DNA of 64,000 bases from Teichococcus aestuarii (GTDB lineage: Bacteria; Pseudomonadota; Alphaproteobacteria; Acetobacterales; Acetobacteraceae). The stretch lies in the NCBI RefSeq assembly GCF_003116135.1, contig NZ_PDOA01000014.1, forward strand, positions 38,322-102,321, given 5' to 3'. Numbering within the stretch: position 1 is the first letter of the stretch; every line of letters starts with the position of its first letter. Made by a program: the position numbers and the translations under genes. This document shows positions 1 through 9,103 of this stretch, piece by piece. A model generated the notes under the pieces. That model was not told the DNA's origin and searched no databases. It saw only the letters and a list, made by a program, of their open reading frames with translations.

Positions 1-1116
<1,116 letters not shown>

Positions 1117-1210
1117 TGGCACCTCCGTGCCCCGGACGATGACGGAGCCGGAGCCTGTCCACAAGGACTGAAACCGGGTGGCAAGCGGGGCGAGCGAGTT
1201 AGGAAAAATA

Positions 1211-1293
1211 TGCGGTCGAGAAGATTCGAACTTCCACGGGGTTGCCCCCACCAGCACCTCAAGCTGACGCGTCTACCATTCCGCCACGACCGC
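1211..1293 (-). tRNA. tRNA-Leu, anticodon GAG
   Basis: Read on the minus strand, the sequence folds as a class II tRNA. A 7-bp acceptor stem (GCGGTCG with CGACCGC) is followed by discriminator base A at 1211. The anticodon loop TTGAGGT carries GAG, closed by a TCAGC/GCTGG stem. A long variable arm (TGGGGGCAACCCCG) identifies the leucine/serine class, and the T-loop contains TTCGAAT. It should read CUC/CUU leucine codons. The CCA end is not encoded directly after the discriminator. Confidence 0.95.
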
Positions 1294-1321
1294 GTGTTGG
1301 ACAGCAACAAGCTGGGGCGGG

Positions 1322-1350
1322 CATATAGCGGATGATCGCGGAGGCAGCAA
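1322..1350 (-). promoter_or_regulatory. Probable sigma-70 promoter of the tRNA-Leu gene
   Basis: On the minus strand TTGCTG (1345-1350) and TATATG (1322-1327) are separated by exactly 17 bp. The -10 box ends 28 bp upstream of the mature tRNA 5' end at 1293. The site overlaps the first codons of lipB on the other strand if lipB starts at 1332. Inferred from spacing and consensus match only. Confidence 0.6.
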
Positions 1351-2087
1351 CAACCCCCATGACGTTTGATGTGGATATTTCGCCCGAAGCTGAAGCCGGC
1401 CCGGCGGCTGCCGCCGGCCACGCCCCCGAATGGCGCGTGGCCAAGGGGCTGACCGACTACCCCGCCGCCCTGGCGGAGATGCAGGCCCATGCCGCCGCCA
1501 TCCGCGCCGAGGGCGCGCGCGAGCGGGTGTGGCTGGTGGAGCACCCGCCGCTCTACACCGCCGGCACCTCCTCGACGCCGGAGGGGCTGGTCGATGCCCG
1601 CTTCCCCGTCTACGCGGCGGGGCGGGGCGGGCAGTGGACCTATCACGGCCCCGGGCAGCGCACCGCCTATGTGATGCTCGACCTCAACCACCCGCATGGC
1701 GGCGTGCCGGCGCGCGACATCCGCGCCTATGTGCACGGGCTGGAGGAGTGGATCATCCGCGCCCTGGACCGCTTCAACGTGAAGGGCGAGCGGCGCGAGG
1801 GCCGCGTCGGCATCTGGGTGGCAGAGAAGGCGCCGGGCGGCTTCCTGGTGCGGGAGAACAAGATCGCCGCCATCGGCGTGCGCGTCACCCGCTGGGTGAG
1901 CTGGCACGGCATCGCGCTGAACGTGGAGCCCGATCTCTCGCATTTCGGCGGCATCGTGCCCTGCGGCATCCGCCAGCACGGCGTCACCAGCCTCGCCGCG
2001 CTCGGCCTGCCAGTCACCATGGCGGAGGCGGACAGCGCGCTGAAGGCCAGTTGGCAGGACGTTTTCGGCGGCGGGGCCGTGGCTTGA
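1332..2087 (+). CDS. lipB: Octanoyl-[acyl-carrier-protein]:protein octanoyltransferase (lipoate biosynthesis)
   Basis: LipB moves octanoyl groups from ACP to lipoyl domains of 2-oxoacid dehydrogenases and the glycine cleavage H protein, before LipA inserts sulphur. The 251-residue product has the family signatures: EHPPLYTAG near residue 70, the ligand loop WTYHGPGQR near 102, the catalytic lysine in NKIAAIGVR (about K177) and the catalytic cysteine in IVPCGI (about C211). The start is uncertain. ATG 1332 lacks a clear ribosome binding site, and ATG 1359 is also in frame and would clear the tRNA promoter on the other strand. No lipA is visible nearby. Confidence 0.95.
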   Translation: MIAEAATTPMTFDVDISPEAEAGPAAAAGHAPEWRVAKGLTDYPAALAEMQAHAAAIRAEGARERVWLVEHPPLYTAGTSSTPEGLVDARFPVYAAGRGGQWTYHGPGQRTAYVMLDLNHPHGGVPARDIRAYVHGLEEWIIRALDRFNVKGERREGRVGIWVAEKAPGGFLVRENKIAAIGVRVTRWVSWHGIALNVEPDLSHFGGIVPCGIRQHGVTSLAALGLPVTMAEADSALKASWQDVFGGGAVA

Positions 2088-2385
2088 GCGGAACTTTACC
2101 TCAAATGGGGGATATTGCGCACTAGAATCGAGATTGATATGGGGCCTTACTGGGCTGTTCGGAGTTGGTGGCTGTTATGCTCGGCCGGAATGAAGTTCAT
2201 GAAATCAAGAGTATATCGCTTGTTCTAGTTCTGGCTTCCGCGGTGCGTCGTCTCCTGGCCCCTTCCGCGACCCGCATCGTTCCCGTCCCTGCTGTCTTCG
2301 TTCCGGGCGGATGGCTCGCCGCAGCCTGATGCGCGGCCAGCCGCTTGCCGGGCGGCGCCCGCCGCGCCTCCAGCCAGGACCCTCC
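2088..2385. other. Intergenic region upstream of the LuxR-type gene
   Basis: About 298 bases with no supported gene if the next gene starts at 2386. The stretch 2095-2230 is visibly richer in A and T than its surroundings and probably holds the promoter of the downstream regulator. I see no convincing -35/-10 pair, hairpin or RNA gene. Confidence 0.5.
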
Positions 2386-3030
2386 ATGCCCATCGCTCCC
2401 CTGTATCCGCCTGATGTTCCCGCCATCGAGGGTCTGGTCGCCGAGCTGCTGAACCGGATCGGATGCGGCGCCGCCCTGCTGCGGGCCGACGGGGCCGTCC
2501 TGCTGACCAACGCGCATCTGAACGCAATGCTTGGAGATGGCCTGCTGCTGCGGGAGGACCGGCTGGTGGCCGCCGCCCCGCGCAGCCAGGGGGCGCTGGA
2601 CAGCATGCTGGCCATGCCGGACGTGCCCGCCGGCACGGCATGGGAGACGAATTTCCTCGCCCTGCCGCAGCCTTCGGGCCTGCGGCCGCTGCTGTTGCGC
2701 GCCTGCCGCCTTCCGCCTGGCACCGTGCTGCCCGGCCAGCGTGGCGAGCAGGGGCGGGTGGCGACCTTGCTGCTCGTCTTCATGCCGGAGCAGGACCTGC
2801 CAAGCCCCGAACTGCCCCTGCGCATGATGGGGCTGACGGCGGCCGAGGCACGGCTGGCCGCGCAGGTCGGGCGTGGCGTGACGCCGGAAGAGGCCAGCCG
2901 GCAGCTCGGCATCACGGTGGGCACGGCGCGCTATGTGCTGAAGGTCGTCTTCGGCAAGCTCGGCGTCTCGCGGCAGAGCCGGCTCGCTCTCCTCACCGCC
3001 AGGCTGGCGGCGATGTCGGGGGGAGAATAG
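2386..3030 (+). CDS. LuxR/GerE-type DNA-binding transcriptional regulator
   Basis: This is a 214-residue protein if started at ATG 2386, which follows an AGGAC ribosome binding site; ATG 2311 in the same frame would add 25 residues. The C-terminal 65 residues form a LuxR-type helix-turn-helix: GLTAAEARLAAQVGRG, then EASRQLGITVGTARYVLK and VFGKLGVSRQSRLALL. The N-terminal 140 residues show no receiver domain, autoinducer-binding tryptophans or PAS fold that I can recognise. They may be a small sensory or degenerate domain. It lies upstream of, and co-directional with, the Ldh_2/UxaA pair and may regulate it; that link is inferred from position. Confidence 0.75.
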   Translation: MPIAPLYPPDVPAIEGLVAELLNRIGCGAALLRADGAVLLTNAHLNAMLGDGLLLREDRLVAAAPRSQGALDSMLAMPDVPAGTAWETNFLALPQPSGLRPLLLRACRLPPGTVLPGQRGEQGRVATLLLVFMPEQDLPSPELPLRMMGLTAAEARLAAQVGRGVTPEEASRQLGITVGTARYVLKVVFGKLGVSRQSRLALLTARLAAMSGGE

Positions 3031-3147
3031 CGCCCGGCCGCCCGGCTCCGCCCCCCCCTTCCAGGCTGCGCCGGGGGGCGCGGCGCGTTGCGGCTTCCCC
3101 TTCATCATGCGATCATCGGATGAGTGCGGGAAGAGGAATAACCGGGA

Positions 3148-3207
3148 ATGTCAGCGAAGGCAGGGATGGGGCTGGGCGTGTCCATGGGCCGGGAGGCCGG
3201 GCTGTGA
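3148..3207 (+). CDS. Possible 19-residue leader peptide coupled to the Ldh_2 gene
   Basis: A short reading frame from ATG 3148 encodes 19 residues (MSAKAGMGLGVSMGREAGL). It has an AAGAGGA ribosome binding site at 3131-3137. Its TGA (3205-3207) overlaps the GTG start of the next gene (3204) as GTGA, a typical translational-coupling arrangement. No attenuation hairpins or runs of regulatory codons are evident. It could equally be a chance frame. Confidence 0.3.
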   Translation: MSAKAGMGLGVSMGREAGL

Positions 3208-4283
3208 GCGCCGCGCTGGAACAGCAGGCCGCGACGCCGCGCTACCCCGCCACGGCCCTGGTCGGGTCCGCCGCCGCCCTCTTCGCCGCCGCCGGCGTGC
3301 CGGCGGACAAGGCCAGGGTGATGGCCGAGGTGCTGGTCGAGTCCGACCTGATGGGCCACATCACCCACGGCCTCGGCCTGCTGCCCAAGTACATGGACGA
3401 CATCGCCGCCGGCGTGATGACGCTGGAGGGCGAGCCGGCGGTGCTTTCCGACCGTGGCGCCTGCCTGACCTGGGATGGCCGTGGCCTGCCGGGCGGCTGG
3501 CTGACCATGAAGGCGCTGGACATCGCCATGGAGCGGGTGAAGACCCATGGCACGGTGTCCATCGCCATCGGCAACAGCCACCATATCGGCTGCCTCGCCG
3601 TCTATCCGGCGAAGGCGGCGGCGCGCGGGCTGCTCTGCATCCTGCACAGCTCCGCCCCCGGCACGGCGAGCGTGGCGCCCTTCGGCGCCCGCCAGGGCGT
3701 GCTGGCGCCGGACCCGATGGCGGCCGGCTTCCCCACCGGCGGCACCCCCGTGGTGCTCGACATCAGCGCCTCCATCACCACCAACAACATGAGCCTGCGG
3801 CTGATCCGCGAGGGCAAGCGCTTCCCGCACCAATGGCTGCTGGACGCCGAGGGCAACCCGAGCGACGATCCCAACGTGGTGTTCCAGGGCGGCGCCATCC
3901 AGCCGGCCGGCGGGCTGGACCACGGCCAGAAGGGCTATGGCTGGGCCCTGCTGACCGAGGCGCTGACCCAGGGCCTGCCGGGCCATGGCCGCGCCGACGG
4001 CGCCCGCAACATGATGGCCGGCGTGTTCCTGCAGGTGATCGACCCCGAGGCCTTCGCCGGCCTGTCCGCCTTCGAGCGGCAGACCGGCCACACCGCCGCC
4101 GCCTGCCGCGCCGCGGCGCCGCGCCCCGGCATCGGCCGCGTGCGGCTGCCGGGCGAGAAGGGGCTGGCGCACCGCGACGATGCGCTGGAGCAGGGCGTGC
4201 CGCTGGCGCCCGGCATCATGGAGGGGTTGCGCCCGCTGGCCGAGCGGCACGGCGTCGCCCTGCCGGAGCCGCTGCCGGCCTGA
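3204..4283 (+). CDS. Ldh_2 (malate/L-lactate/sulfolactate dehydrogenase) family oxidoreductase
   Basis: Ldh_2 enzymes are NAD(P)-dependent 2-hydroxyacid dehydrogenases that differ from the classical Rossmann lactate dehydrogenases. This 359-residue product is of typical length. Family features are the N-terminal helix AAALFAAAGVPADKARVMAE, ESDLMGHITHGLGLLPKY, the NSHHIGCLAVYP active-site region with paired histidines, and GQKGYGWALLTEALT. The chosen start is GTG 3204, preceded by GGGAGG. An ATG at 3120 is in frame but adds an unfamily-like extension. The next gene, 54 bases downstream, is a UxaA-family dehydratase, so the substrate is probably a sugar acid or sulfonated hydroxy acid. The exact substrate cannot be read from the sequence. 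Confidence 0.88.
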   Translation: MSAALEQQAATPRYPATALVGSAAALFAAAGVPADKARVMAEVLVESDLMGHITHGLGLLPKYMDDIAAGVMTLEGEPAVLSDRGACLTWDGRGLPGGWLTMKALDIAMERVKTHGTVSIAIGNSHHIGCLAVYPAKAAARGLLCILHSSAPGTASVAPFGARQGVLAPDPMAAGFPTGGTPVVLDISASITTNNMSLRLIREGKRFPHQWLLDAEGNPSDDPNVVFQGGAIQPAGGLDHGQKGYGWALLTEALTQGLPGHGRADGARNMMAGVFLQVIDPEAFAGLSAFERQTGHTAAACRAAAPRPGIGRVRLPGEKGLAHRDDALEQGVPLAPGIMEGLRPLAERHGVALPEPLPA

Positions 4284-4337
4284 GACGCACCCGCCGGCCG
4301 ATACGAACCAAGAAAAACGTCCAAGGAAGCCTGCCCC

Positions 4338-5891
4338 ATGTCCCTCATCGACCTGAGCGCCAAGCGCCTGAACGGCCCCGTCATCCGCCTGCACCCGAAT
4401 GACAACGTGGTGGTGGCGCGCATCCCCGTCGAAGCGGGCACCTCCATCCCCGGCGAGAACATCGTGGCGCGGGAGGCGGTGCAGGCGGGCTACAAGATCG
4501 CCACCCGGCACCTGCGCAAGGGCGAGCCGATCCTCAAGTACAACGTCACCATCGGCTTCGCGGCCGAGGACATGCCGGCCGGCACCATGCTGCACGGCCA
4601 CAACATCACCTTCACCGAGTTCGACCGCGACTACGCCTTCTGCCAGGACTACGAGCCGCTGCAGATGGTGCCGGAGGCGGAGCGCGCCACCTTCCAGGGC
4701 ATCGTCCGCGCCGATGGGCGCGTCGGCACCCGCAACTACATCGGCATCGTCTCCACGGTGAACTGCTCGGCCACCGTGGTGCAGAACATCGCCGACCACT
4801 TCACCAGCGAGCGCCTGGCCGAGTTCCCCAATGTCGACGGCGTCGCCGCCTTCACGCACCAGACCGGCTGCGGCATGGAGCTCTCCGGCGAGCCGATGCA
4901 GCTGCTGCGCCGCACGCTGGCGGGCTATATCCGCCACCCCAACATCGCCGCCGTGCTGGTCATCGGCCTGGGCTGCGAGCGCAACCAGATCACCGGGCTG
5001 ATGCAGGAGCACGGCCTCGCCGCCAGCGACAAGCTGCGCCACTTCACCATGCAGGAGACGGGCGGCACCCGGAAGAGCATCGAGGCCGGCATCGCCGCGG
5101 TGCGCGAGATGCTGGTGGAGGCCAATCAGGTCACGCGGCAGACCGTGCCGGCCAGCCACATCATGGTGGGGCTGCAATGCGGCGGCTCGGACGGCTTCTC
5201 CTCCATCACCGCCAACCCGGCCCTCGGCCACGCCATGGACATCCTGACGCGCCATGGCGGCACCGCCATCCTCTCCGAGACGCCGGAGATCTACGGCGTG
5301 GAGCACACGCTGACGCGCCGCGCCGCCAACCGCGCCGTGGGCGAGAAGCTGATCGAGCGCATCCGCTGGTGGAAGGACGAATACGCCGCCGGGCGCGACA
5401 CCCAGATCAACGGCGTGGTCAGCCCCGGCAACCAGGCCGGCGGGCTCGCCAACATCTTCGAGAAGTCGCTCGGCTCCTCGATGAAGGGCGGCACCGGGCC
5501 GCTGATGGAAGTCTACAAATACGCCGAGCCGGTAACGACGCCGGGCTTCGTCTTCATGGACAGCCCGGGCTTCGACCCGGTCTCCGCCACCGGGCAGGTG
5601 GCGGGCGGCGCCAATGTCATCTGCTTCACCACCGGCCGCGGCTCGATGTTCGGCTGCAAGCCGGCGCCCTCCATCAAGCTCGCCACCAACACGCCCATGT
5701 TCCGTCGGCTGGAGGAGGACATGGACATCAATTGCGGCGAGATCCTCGACGGCACCGCCTCGCTCCAGGAAATGGGGCAGAAGATCTTCGAGCACATCCT
5801 GCGCGTCGCCTCGGGCGAGAAGAGCAAGAGCGAAGATCTCGGCCTCGGCAAGCACGAGTTCGTGCCGTGGCAGATCGGCATCATGGGGTGA
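4338..5891 (+). CDS. UxaA/GarD-family dehydratase (altronate/galactarate hydrolase-like)
   Basis: This 517-residue protein combines an N-terminal SAF-type domain (about residues 12-95, with RHLRKGEPIL) and the UxaA/GarD catalytic domain. Family members are Fe-dependent dehydratases of altronate or galactarate; SuyAB sulfolactate sulfo-lyase is a split relative. Conserved cysteine-containing segments include VNCSATV, HQTGCGMEL, GLGCERNQ and GLQCGGSDGFS, with SPGNQAGGL and CFTTGRGSMFG further on. The ribosome binding site AAGGAAG precedes ATG 4338. Its pairing with an Ldh_2 dehydrogenase suggests a two-step hydroxy-acid pathway. Substrate assignment is open. Confidence 0.9.
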   Translation: MSLIDLSAKRLNGPVIRLHPNDNVVVARIPVEAGTSIPGENIVAREAVQAGYKIATRHLRKGEPILKYNVTIGFAAEDMPAGTMLHGHNITFTEFDRDYAFCQDYEPLQMVPEAERATFQGIVRADGRVGTRNYIGIVSTVNCSATVVQNIADHFTSERLAEFPNVDGVAAFTHQTGCGMELSGEPMQLLRRTLAGYIRHPNIAAVLVIGLGCERNQITGLMQEHGLAASDKLRHFTMQETGGTRKSIEAGIAAVREMLVEANQVTRQTVPASHIMVGLQCGGSDGFSSITANPALGHAMDILTRHGGTAILSETPEIYGVEHTLTRRAANRAVGEKLIERIRWWKDEYAAGRDTQINGVVSPGNQAGGLANIFEKSLGSSMKGGTGPLMEVYKYAEPVTTPGFVFMDSPGFDPVSATGQVAGGANVICFTTGRGSMFGCKPAPSIKLATNTPMFRRLEEDMDINCGEILDGTASLQEMGQKIFEHILRVASGEKSKSEDLGLGKHEFVPWQIGIMG

Positions 5892-5905
5892 CAGGGGGAG
5901 GAAAG

Positions 5906-5927
5906 GCCGGGGGAAGGAATTCCCCCG
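5906..5927. terminator. Hairpin between convergent genes, possible bidirectional terminator
   Basis: CCGGGGGAA and TTCCCCCGG form a perfect 9-bp stem with a GGAA loop. It sits between the uxaA-like stop at 5891 and the convergent hydrolase stop at 5947. There is no immediate T run on either side, so terminator activity is uncertain. Confidence 0.45.
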
Positions 5928-5946
5928 GGCCCCCATCTTTCTTCTG

Positions 5947-6702
5947 TCAGTTCGATGCGGCCTCGACCGTGCGCCAGATCAGGTCGAGGTCCTCGGGGCG
6001 GGCGAGGCGGTGGTCGCCATCCTTCACCAGCGTCACCCGCACATCCTCCGACACCAGCCGCGCGGCGATCTCCGGCGCCACCCGCCAGGGCACCTCGTTG
6101 TCGCGCATCCCGTGCAGCAGCCGCACCGGGCGCTCCACCGGGATGGGGCCGCCCATCAGCAGGTGCTCGCGGCCATCCTCGATCAGCCGGCGGGTGATCG
6201 GCACCGGCGGGCCATAGGGGCTGGGCAGCTCCAGCACGCCCTCGCGCAGGATGGCGGCGCGCTGCTCCTCGCTGAAATGCGGCCACATCAGCGTCTCGGT
6301 GAAGTCGGGCGCGGCGGCGATGCCGACCAGCGCGTGCAGCCGCTCCGGCATCCGCCGCGCCATCAGCAGCGCGATCCAGCCGCCCATCGAGGAGCCCACC
6401 AGCACCTGCGGCCCCTCGGTGAGCGCAGCGATGACCTCCGCCGCATCCGCCGCCCAGTCGCCAATGCAGCCCGCCGCGAAGTCGCCATCGCTGACGCCAT
6501 GCCCGGCATAGTCGAAGCGCAGGAAGGCGCGCCCGGTGGCGGCGCAGCGCTCGCGCAGGTGCAGCGCCTTGCCCCCCTCCATGTCCGAGCGGAAGCCGGC
6601 CAGGAACACCACGCCGGGGCCGCGCCCGGGCAGCCGCGCCCAGGCCAGCTCCTCGCCCCGCGCGTTGCGCAGGCGCCCGGTTTCTTCCCGCGCGAGGCTC
6701 AT
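5947..6702 (-). CDS. Alpha/beta hydrolase (cytosolic)
   Basis: A 251-residue alpha/beta hydrolase without a signal peptide. The nucleophile elbow is GSSMGG, with serine at about residue 105. FDYAGHGVSDG is the strand-loop typical of small acyl or thioester hydrolases, and DGDHRL near the C-terminus provides the catalytic histidine. Its ATG at 6702 overlaps the TGA of the upstream FAH-family gene (ATGA, 6699-6702), so the two are almost certainly co-transcribed. It probably hydrolyses an ester or thioester linked to the FAH-type reaction. The substrate is unknown. Confidence 0.85.
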   Translation of the reverse strand: MSLAREETGRLRNARGEELAWARLPGRGPGVVFLAGFRSDMEGGKALHLRERCAATGRAFLRFDYAGHGVSDGDFAAGCIGDWAADAAEVIAALTEGPQVLVGSSMGGWIALLMARRMPERLHALVGIAAAPDFTETLMWPHFSEEQRAAILREGVLELPSPYGPPVPITRRLIEDGREHLLMGGPIPVERPVRLLHGMRDNEVPWRVAPEIAARLVSEDVRVTLVKDGDHRLARPEDLDLIWRTVEAASN

Positions 6703-7844
6703 GCGCGCGGCAGCCCCCGCTGCGCCAGGTTGCGCATCAGCGCGCCGATGCCGAAGCGCCAGGGCGGGCAGGCATCGGTGCGGTCGACGATGTTCACCAG
6801 CGCGCCGAGGCGGGGGCTCGCGATGCGCACCACGTCGCCCACATGGTGGGTGAAGCCCATTCCGGCGGCGTCGCGGTCCTTGCTGGGCGAGAAGGGCGTG
6901 CCCAGGAACAGCGCCGCGCCATCCGGATACTGGTGGTGCGGGTTCACCAGCTGGTCCACCAGCTCGGTGGGGTCGCGGCTGATGCTGCCCACCGGGCCGG
7001 TCTCGGCCAGGTGGAAGCCCTCCGGGCCGGTGATCTCCAGCGCGATCTCGGCGTTGCGGATGTCCTCCAGCGTGAAGCCGGCATCGAACAGGCGGATGGC
7101 CGGGCCGAGCGCGCAGGCGGCGTTGTTGTCCTTGGCGCGGCCGAGCAGCAGGGCGGAGCGGCCCTCCACGTCGCGCAGGTTCACGTCGTTGCCGAGGGTG
7201 GCGCCCAGGATGGTGCCGCGCGGGCTGATCGCCAGCACTACCTCCGGCTCCGGATTGTTCCAGGCGGAGGCGGGGTGGATGCCGATATGCGCGCCCGAGC
7301 CCACCGCCGAGAGCGGCTGCCCCTTGGTGAACACCTCGGCGTCCGGCCCGATGCCCACCTCCAGGTACTGGCTCCACCAGCCGCGGGCCAGCAGGTTCTC
7401 CTTGAGGCGCATCGCCTCCGGGCTGCCGGGGCGCAGCGCGGTGAGGTCCTCGCCGATGATGGCGCGGAACTCGGCGCGCACGCCCTCGGCCTGGGTGGCG
7501 TCGCCGCGGCAGCGCTCCTCGATCACGCGCTCGATCATGGAGCGCACATAGGTCACGCCGCAGGCCTTCAGCGCCTGCAGGTCGAAGGGCGCCAGCAGCC
7601 GGGCCGGGCCGCCGCCGGCCAGCAGGGCGGGCATGTCGATCACCACCGGCTCGCCGCGCGCGGCGATGGCGCCGATCGGGTCCTCGGCCGCCAGCCAGGC
7701 GCTGACGGTGCCGAAGGCGGGCGTCATGTCGAAGGCCTGGCCGCCGGCCAGGGCGATGGCCTGCGGGCCGTCGGCGCCCTCGATGCGCAGCGCGAAATGG
7801 CCCTCGCGCCAATCCTCGGGCAATGCCGTCGCGGTCTTGTTCAT
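6699..7844 (-). CDS. Fumarylacetoacetate hydrolase (FAH) family protein
   Basis: A 381-residue FAH-superfamily protein. Members hydrolyse or decarboxylate 2-oxo acids at an Mg2+ site, often late in aromatic degradation. The C-terminal two-thirds carries the fold: SAVGSGAHIGIHP, NNPEPEVVLAIS with the metal-binding glutamates, and LGNDVNLRDVEGRSA. The protein is longer than simple FAH hydrolases and lacks homogentisate-pathway neighbours in this cluster, so a tyrosine-degradation role is not supported. The distal gene is a cytosolic alpha/beta hydrolase overlapping by four bases. The upstream gene 72 bases away encodes an exported alpha/beta hydrolase on the same strand. Confidence 0.85.
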   Translation of the reverse strand: MNKTATALPEDWREGHFALRIEGADGPQAIALAGGQAFDMTPAFGTVSAWLAAEDPIGAIAARGEPVVIDMPALLAGGGPARLLAPFDLQALKACGVTYVRSMIERVIEERCRGDATQAEGVRAEFRAIIGEDLTALRPGSPEAMRLKENLLARGWWSQYLEVGIGPDAEVFTKGQPLSAVGSGAHIGIHPASAWNNPEPEVVLAISPRGTILGATLGNDVNLRDVEGRSALLLGRAKDNNAACALGPAIRLFDAGFTLEDIRNAEIALEITGPEGFHLAETGPVGSISRDPTELVDQLVNPHHQYPDGAALFLGTPFSPSKDRDAAGMGFTHHVGDVVRIASPRLGALVNIVDRTDACPPWRFGIGALMRNLAQRGLPRA

Positions 7845-7916
7845 GCCAGTCCTCCCGTTGAGCCGGTGCGGCTTTGGTAAAGCCTTCCGCGCGCCCTGGC
7901 CACGGGGGAGAGCATG

Positions 7917-8951
7917 TCATTTCAGCGCGGGCAGCGCCTCCAGCAGCGCGGCGTGGAAGCGCGCCGGGTCCTGGATCTGCGGCGAGTGGCCGAGATCCTC
8001 GAAGCGCAGCAGCCGCGCGCCGGGAATGGCGTCGGCGGTGCGGCGGCCGAGCGTCTGGTAGTCGCCCAGGCGGCGGCGCACCTCCGGCGGCGCGGCGGCC
8101 TTGCCGATGGCGGTGTTGTCCCGCTCGCCGATCACCAGCAGCGTCGGCACCCGGATCAGCGGGAAGTGCTGCACCACCGGCTGGGTGAACACCATGTCGC
8201 TGGCCTGCGCCTGGTTGCGCAGCACCGCCTCGCGCCCCGGCCCGGCATAGAGCCCCGCCTGCATCTCCACCCAGCGGTCGTAGCGCGCCTCCCACTGGCC
8301 GGCGTAGTAGGTGTCGCGCTGGTAGGCGCGGATGCTGTCGGCGGTGGTGCGCTGCTCGGCCGCCAGCCATTCGTCGATGGTCTGGTGCGGCACGCCCATC
8401 GCCTCCCAGTCCTCGAGGCCGATCGGGTTGACCATCACCAGCGCCTCGGTCTCCTTCGGGTGCATCAGCGCGTAGCGCGCGGCCAGCATGCCGCCCATGG
8501 AATGGCCCATCACCACGGGGCGGCGGATGCCCAGCTCGGTGAGCAGCGCATGGGTGTTGGCGGCGAGCTGGTGCAGGCTGAACTGGTAGCCCTCCGGCTT
8601 GGCGGAGCGGCAGAAGCCGATCTGGTCCGGCACCACCACGCGCCAGCCGGCGTCGCGCAGCGCGTCGATCGTCCCTTCCCAGGTGGCGCCGCAGAAGTTC
8701 TTGCCGTGCAGCAGCACGATGGCGCGGCCGTTCGGGCGCTCGGGCTGGATGTCCATGTAGGCCATGGGCAGCGCCTGGCCCTGGCTGCGCAGCGTGAATT
8801 CCTGCACCGGGTGGGGGTAGTCGAACCCCTCCAGCCGGGCGCCGTAGCGGGGGCCTTCCGCCGTGCCCTGCGCCAGGGCGGCGGGCGGGGCCGACGCGGC
8901 GCCGAGGCCGAGCAGCAGGGTGAGCAGGGGAAGGGTCGCGCGCATCCGCAT
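7917..8951 (-). CDS. Exported alpha/beta hydrolase
   Basis: A 344-residue alpha/beta hydrolase with a Sec-type signal peptide: MRMRATLPLL, a leucine-rich core, and a cleavage site near AALAQG at residues 24-29. Core motifs are LLHGKNFCGATWEG (oxyanion loop), VVPDQIGFCRS, the nucleophile elbow GHSMGG (serine about residue 151) and a late histidine in LGHSPQ. It is probably periplasmic. It resembles haloalkane/epoxide-type or meta-cleavage-type hydrolases without a diagnostic cap, so the substrate is open. It heads a minus-strand run followed by the FAH-family gene. Confidence 0.85.
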   Translation of the reverse strand: MRMRATLPLLTLLLGLGAASAPPAALAQGTAEGPRYGARLEGFDYPHPVQEFTLRSQGQALPMAYMDIQPERPNGRAIVLLHGKNFCGATWEGTIDALRDAGWRVVVPDQIGFCRSAKPEGYQFSLHQLAANTHALLTELGIRRPVVMGHSMGGMLAARYALMHPKETEALVMVNPIGLEDWEAMGVPHQTIDEWLAAEQRTTADSIRAYQRDTYYAGQWEARYDRWVEMQAGLYAGPGREAVLRNQAQASDMVFTQPVVQHFPLIRVPTLLVIGERDNTAIGKAAAPPEVRRRLGDYQTLGRRTADAIPGARLLRFEDLGHSPQIQDPARFHAALLEALPALK

Positions 8952-9103
8952 CCTTGGTCTTCTCCTCGGTCTTGCCCGGCAGCCTCGGGGTCGCTCCGGG
9001 ATGTGGGGTGCGGCGTGACGGGCGGCGCCTCACTTTGCCGCCAGTGCCATGCCGCCGCCCCGCGCTGCTGACAGCCGCCCGCCCAGGCGCTAATGCCGCG
9101 CCC

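Noticed and set aside
3105..5936. A 943-codon minus-strand frame opposite the Ldh_2 and UxaA-like genes.
   Set aside because: Shadow of two well-supported plus-strand genes, with biased composition and no domain-like segments.
5934..5955. TTTCTTCTGTCAGTTCGATG, partly similar to the CTTTGTCAGTTTGG core of the dispersed repeat and also between convergent genes.
   Set aside because: The sequence codes for the conserved hydrolase C-terminus, lacks hairpins A and B and matches over only about ten bases.
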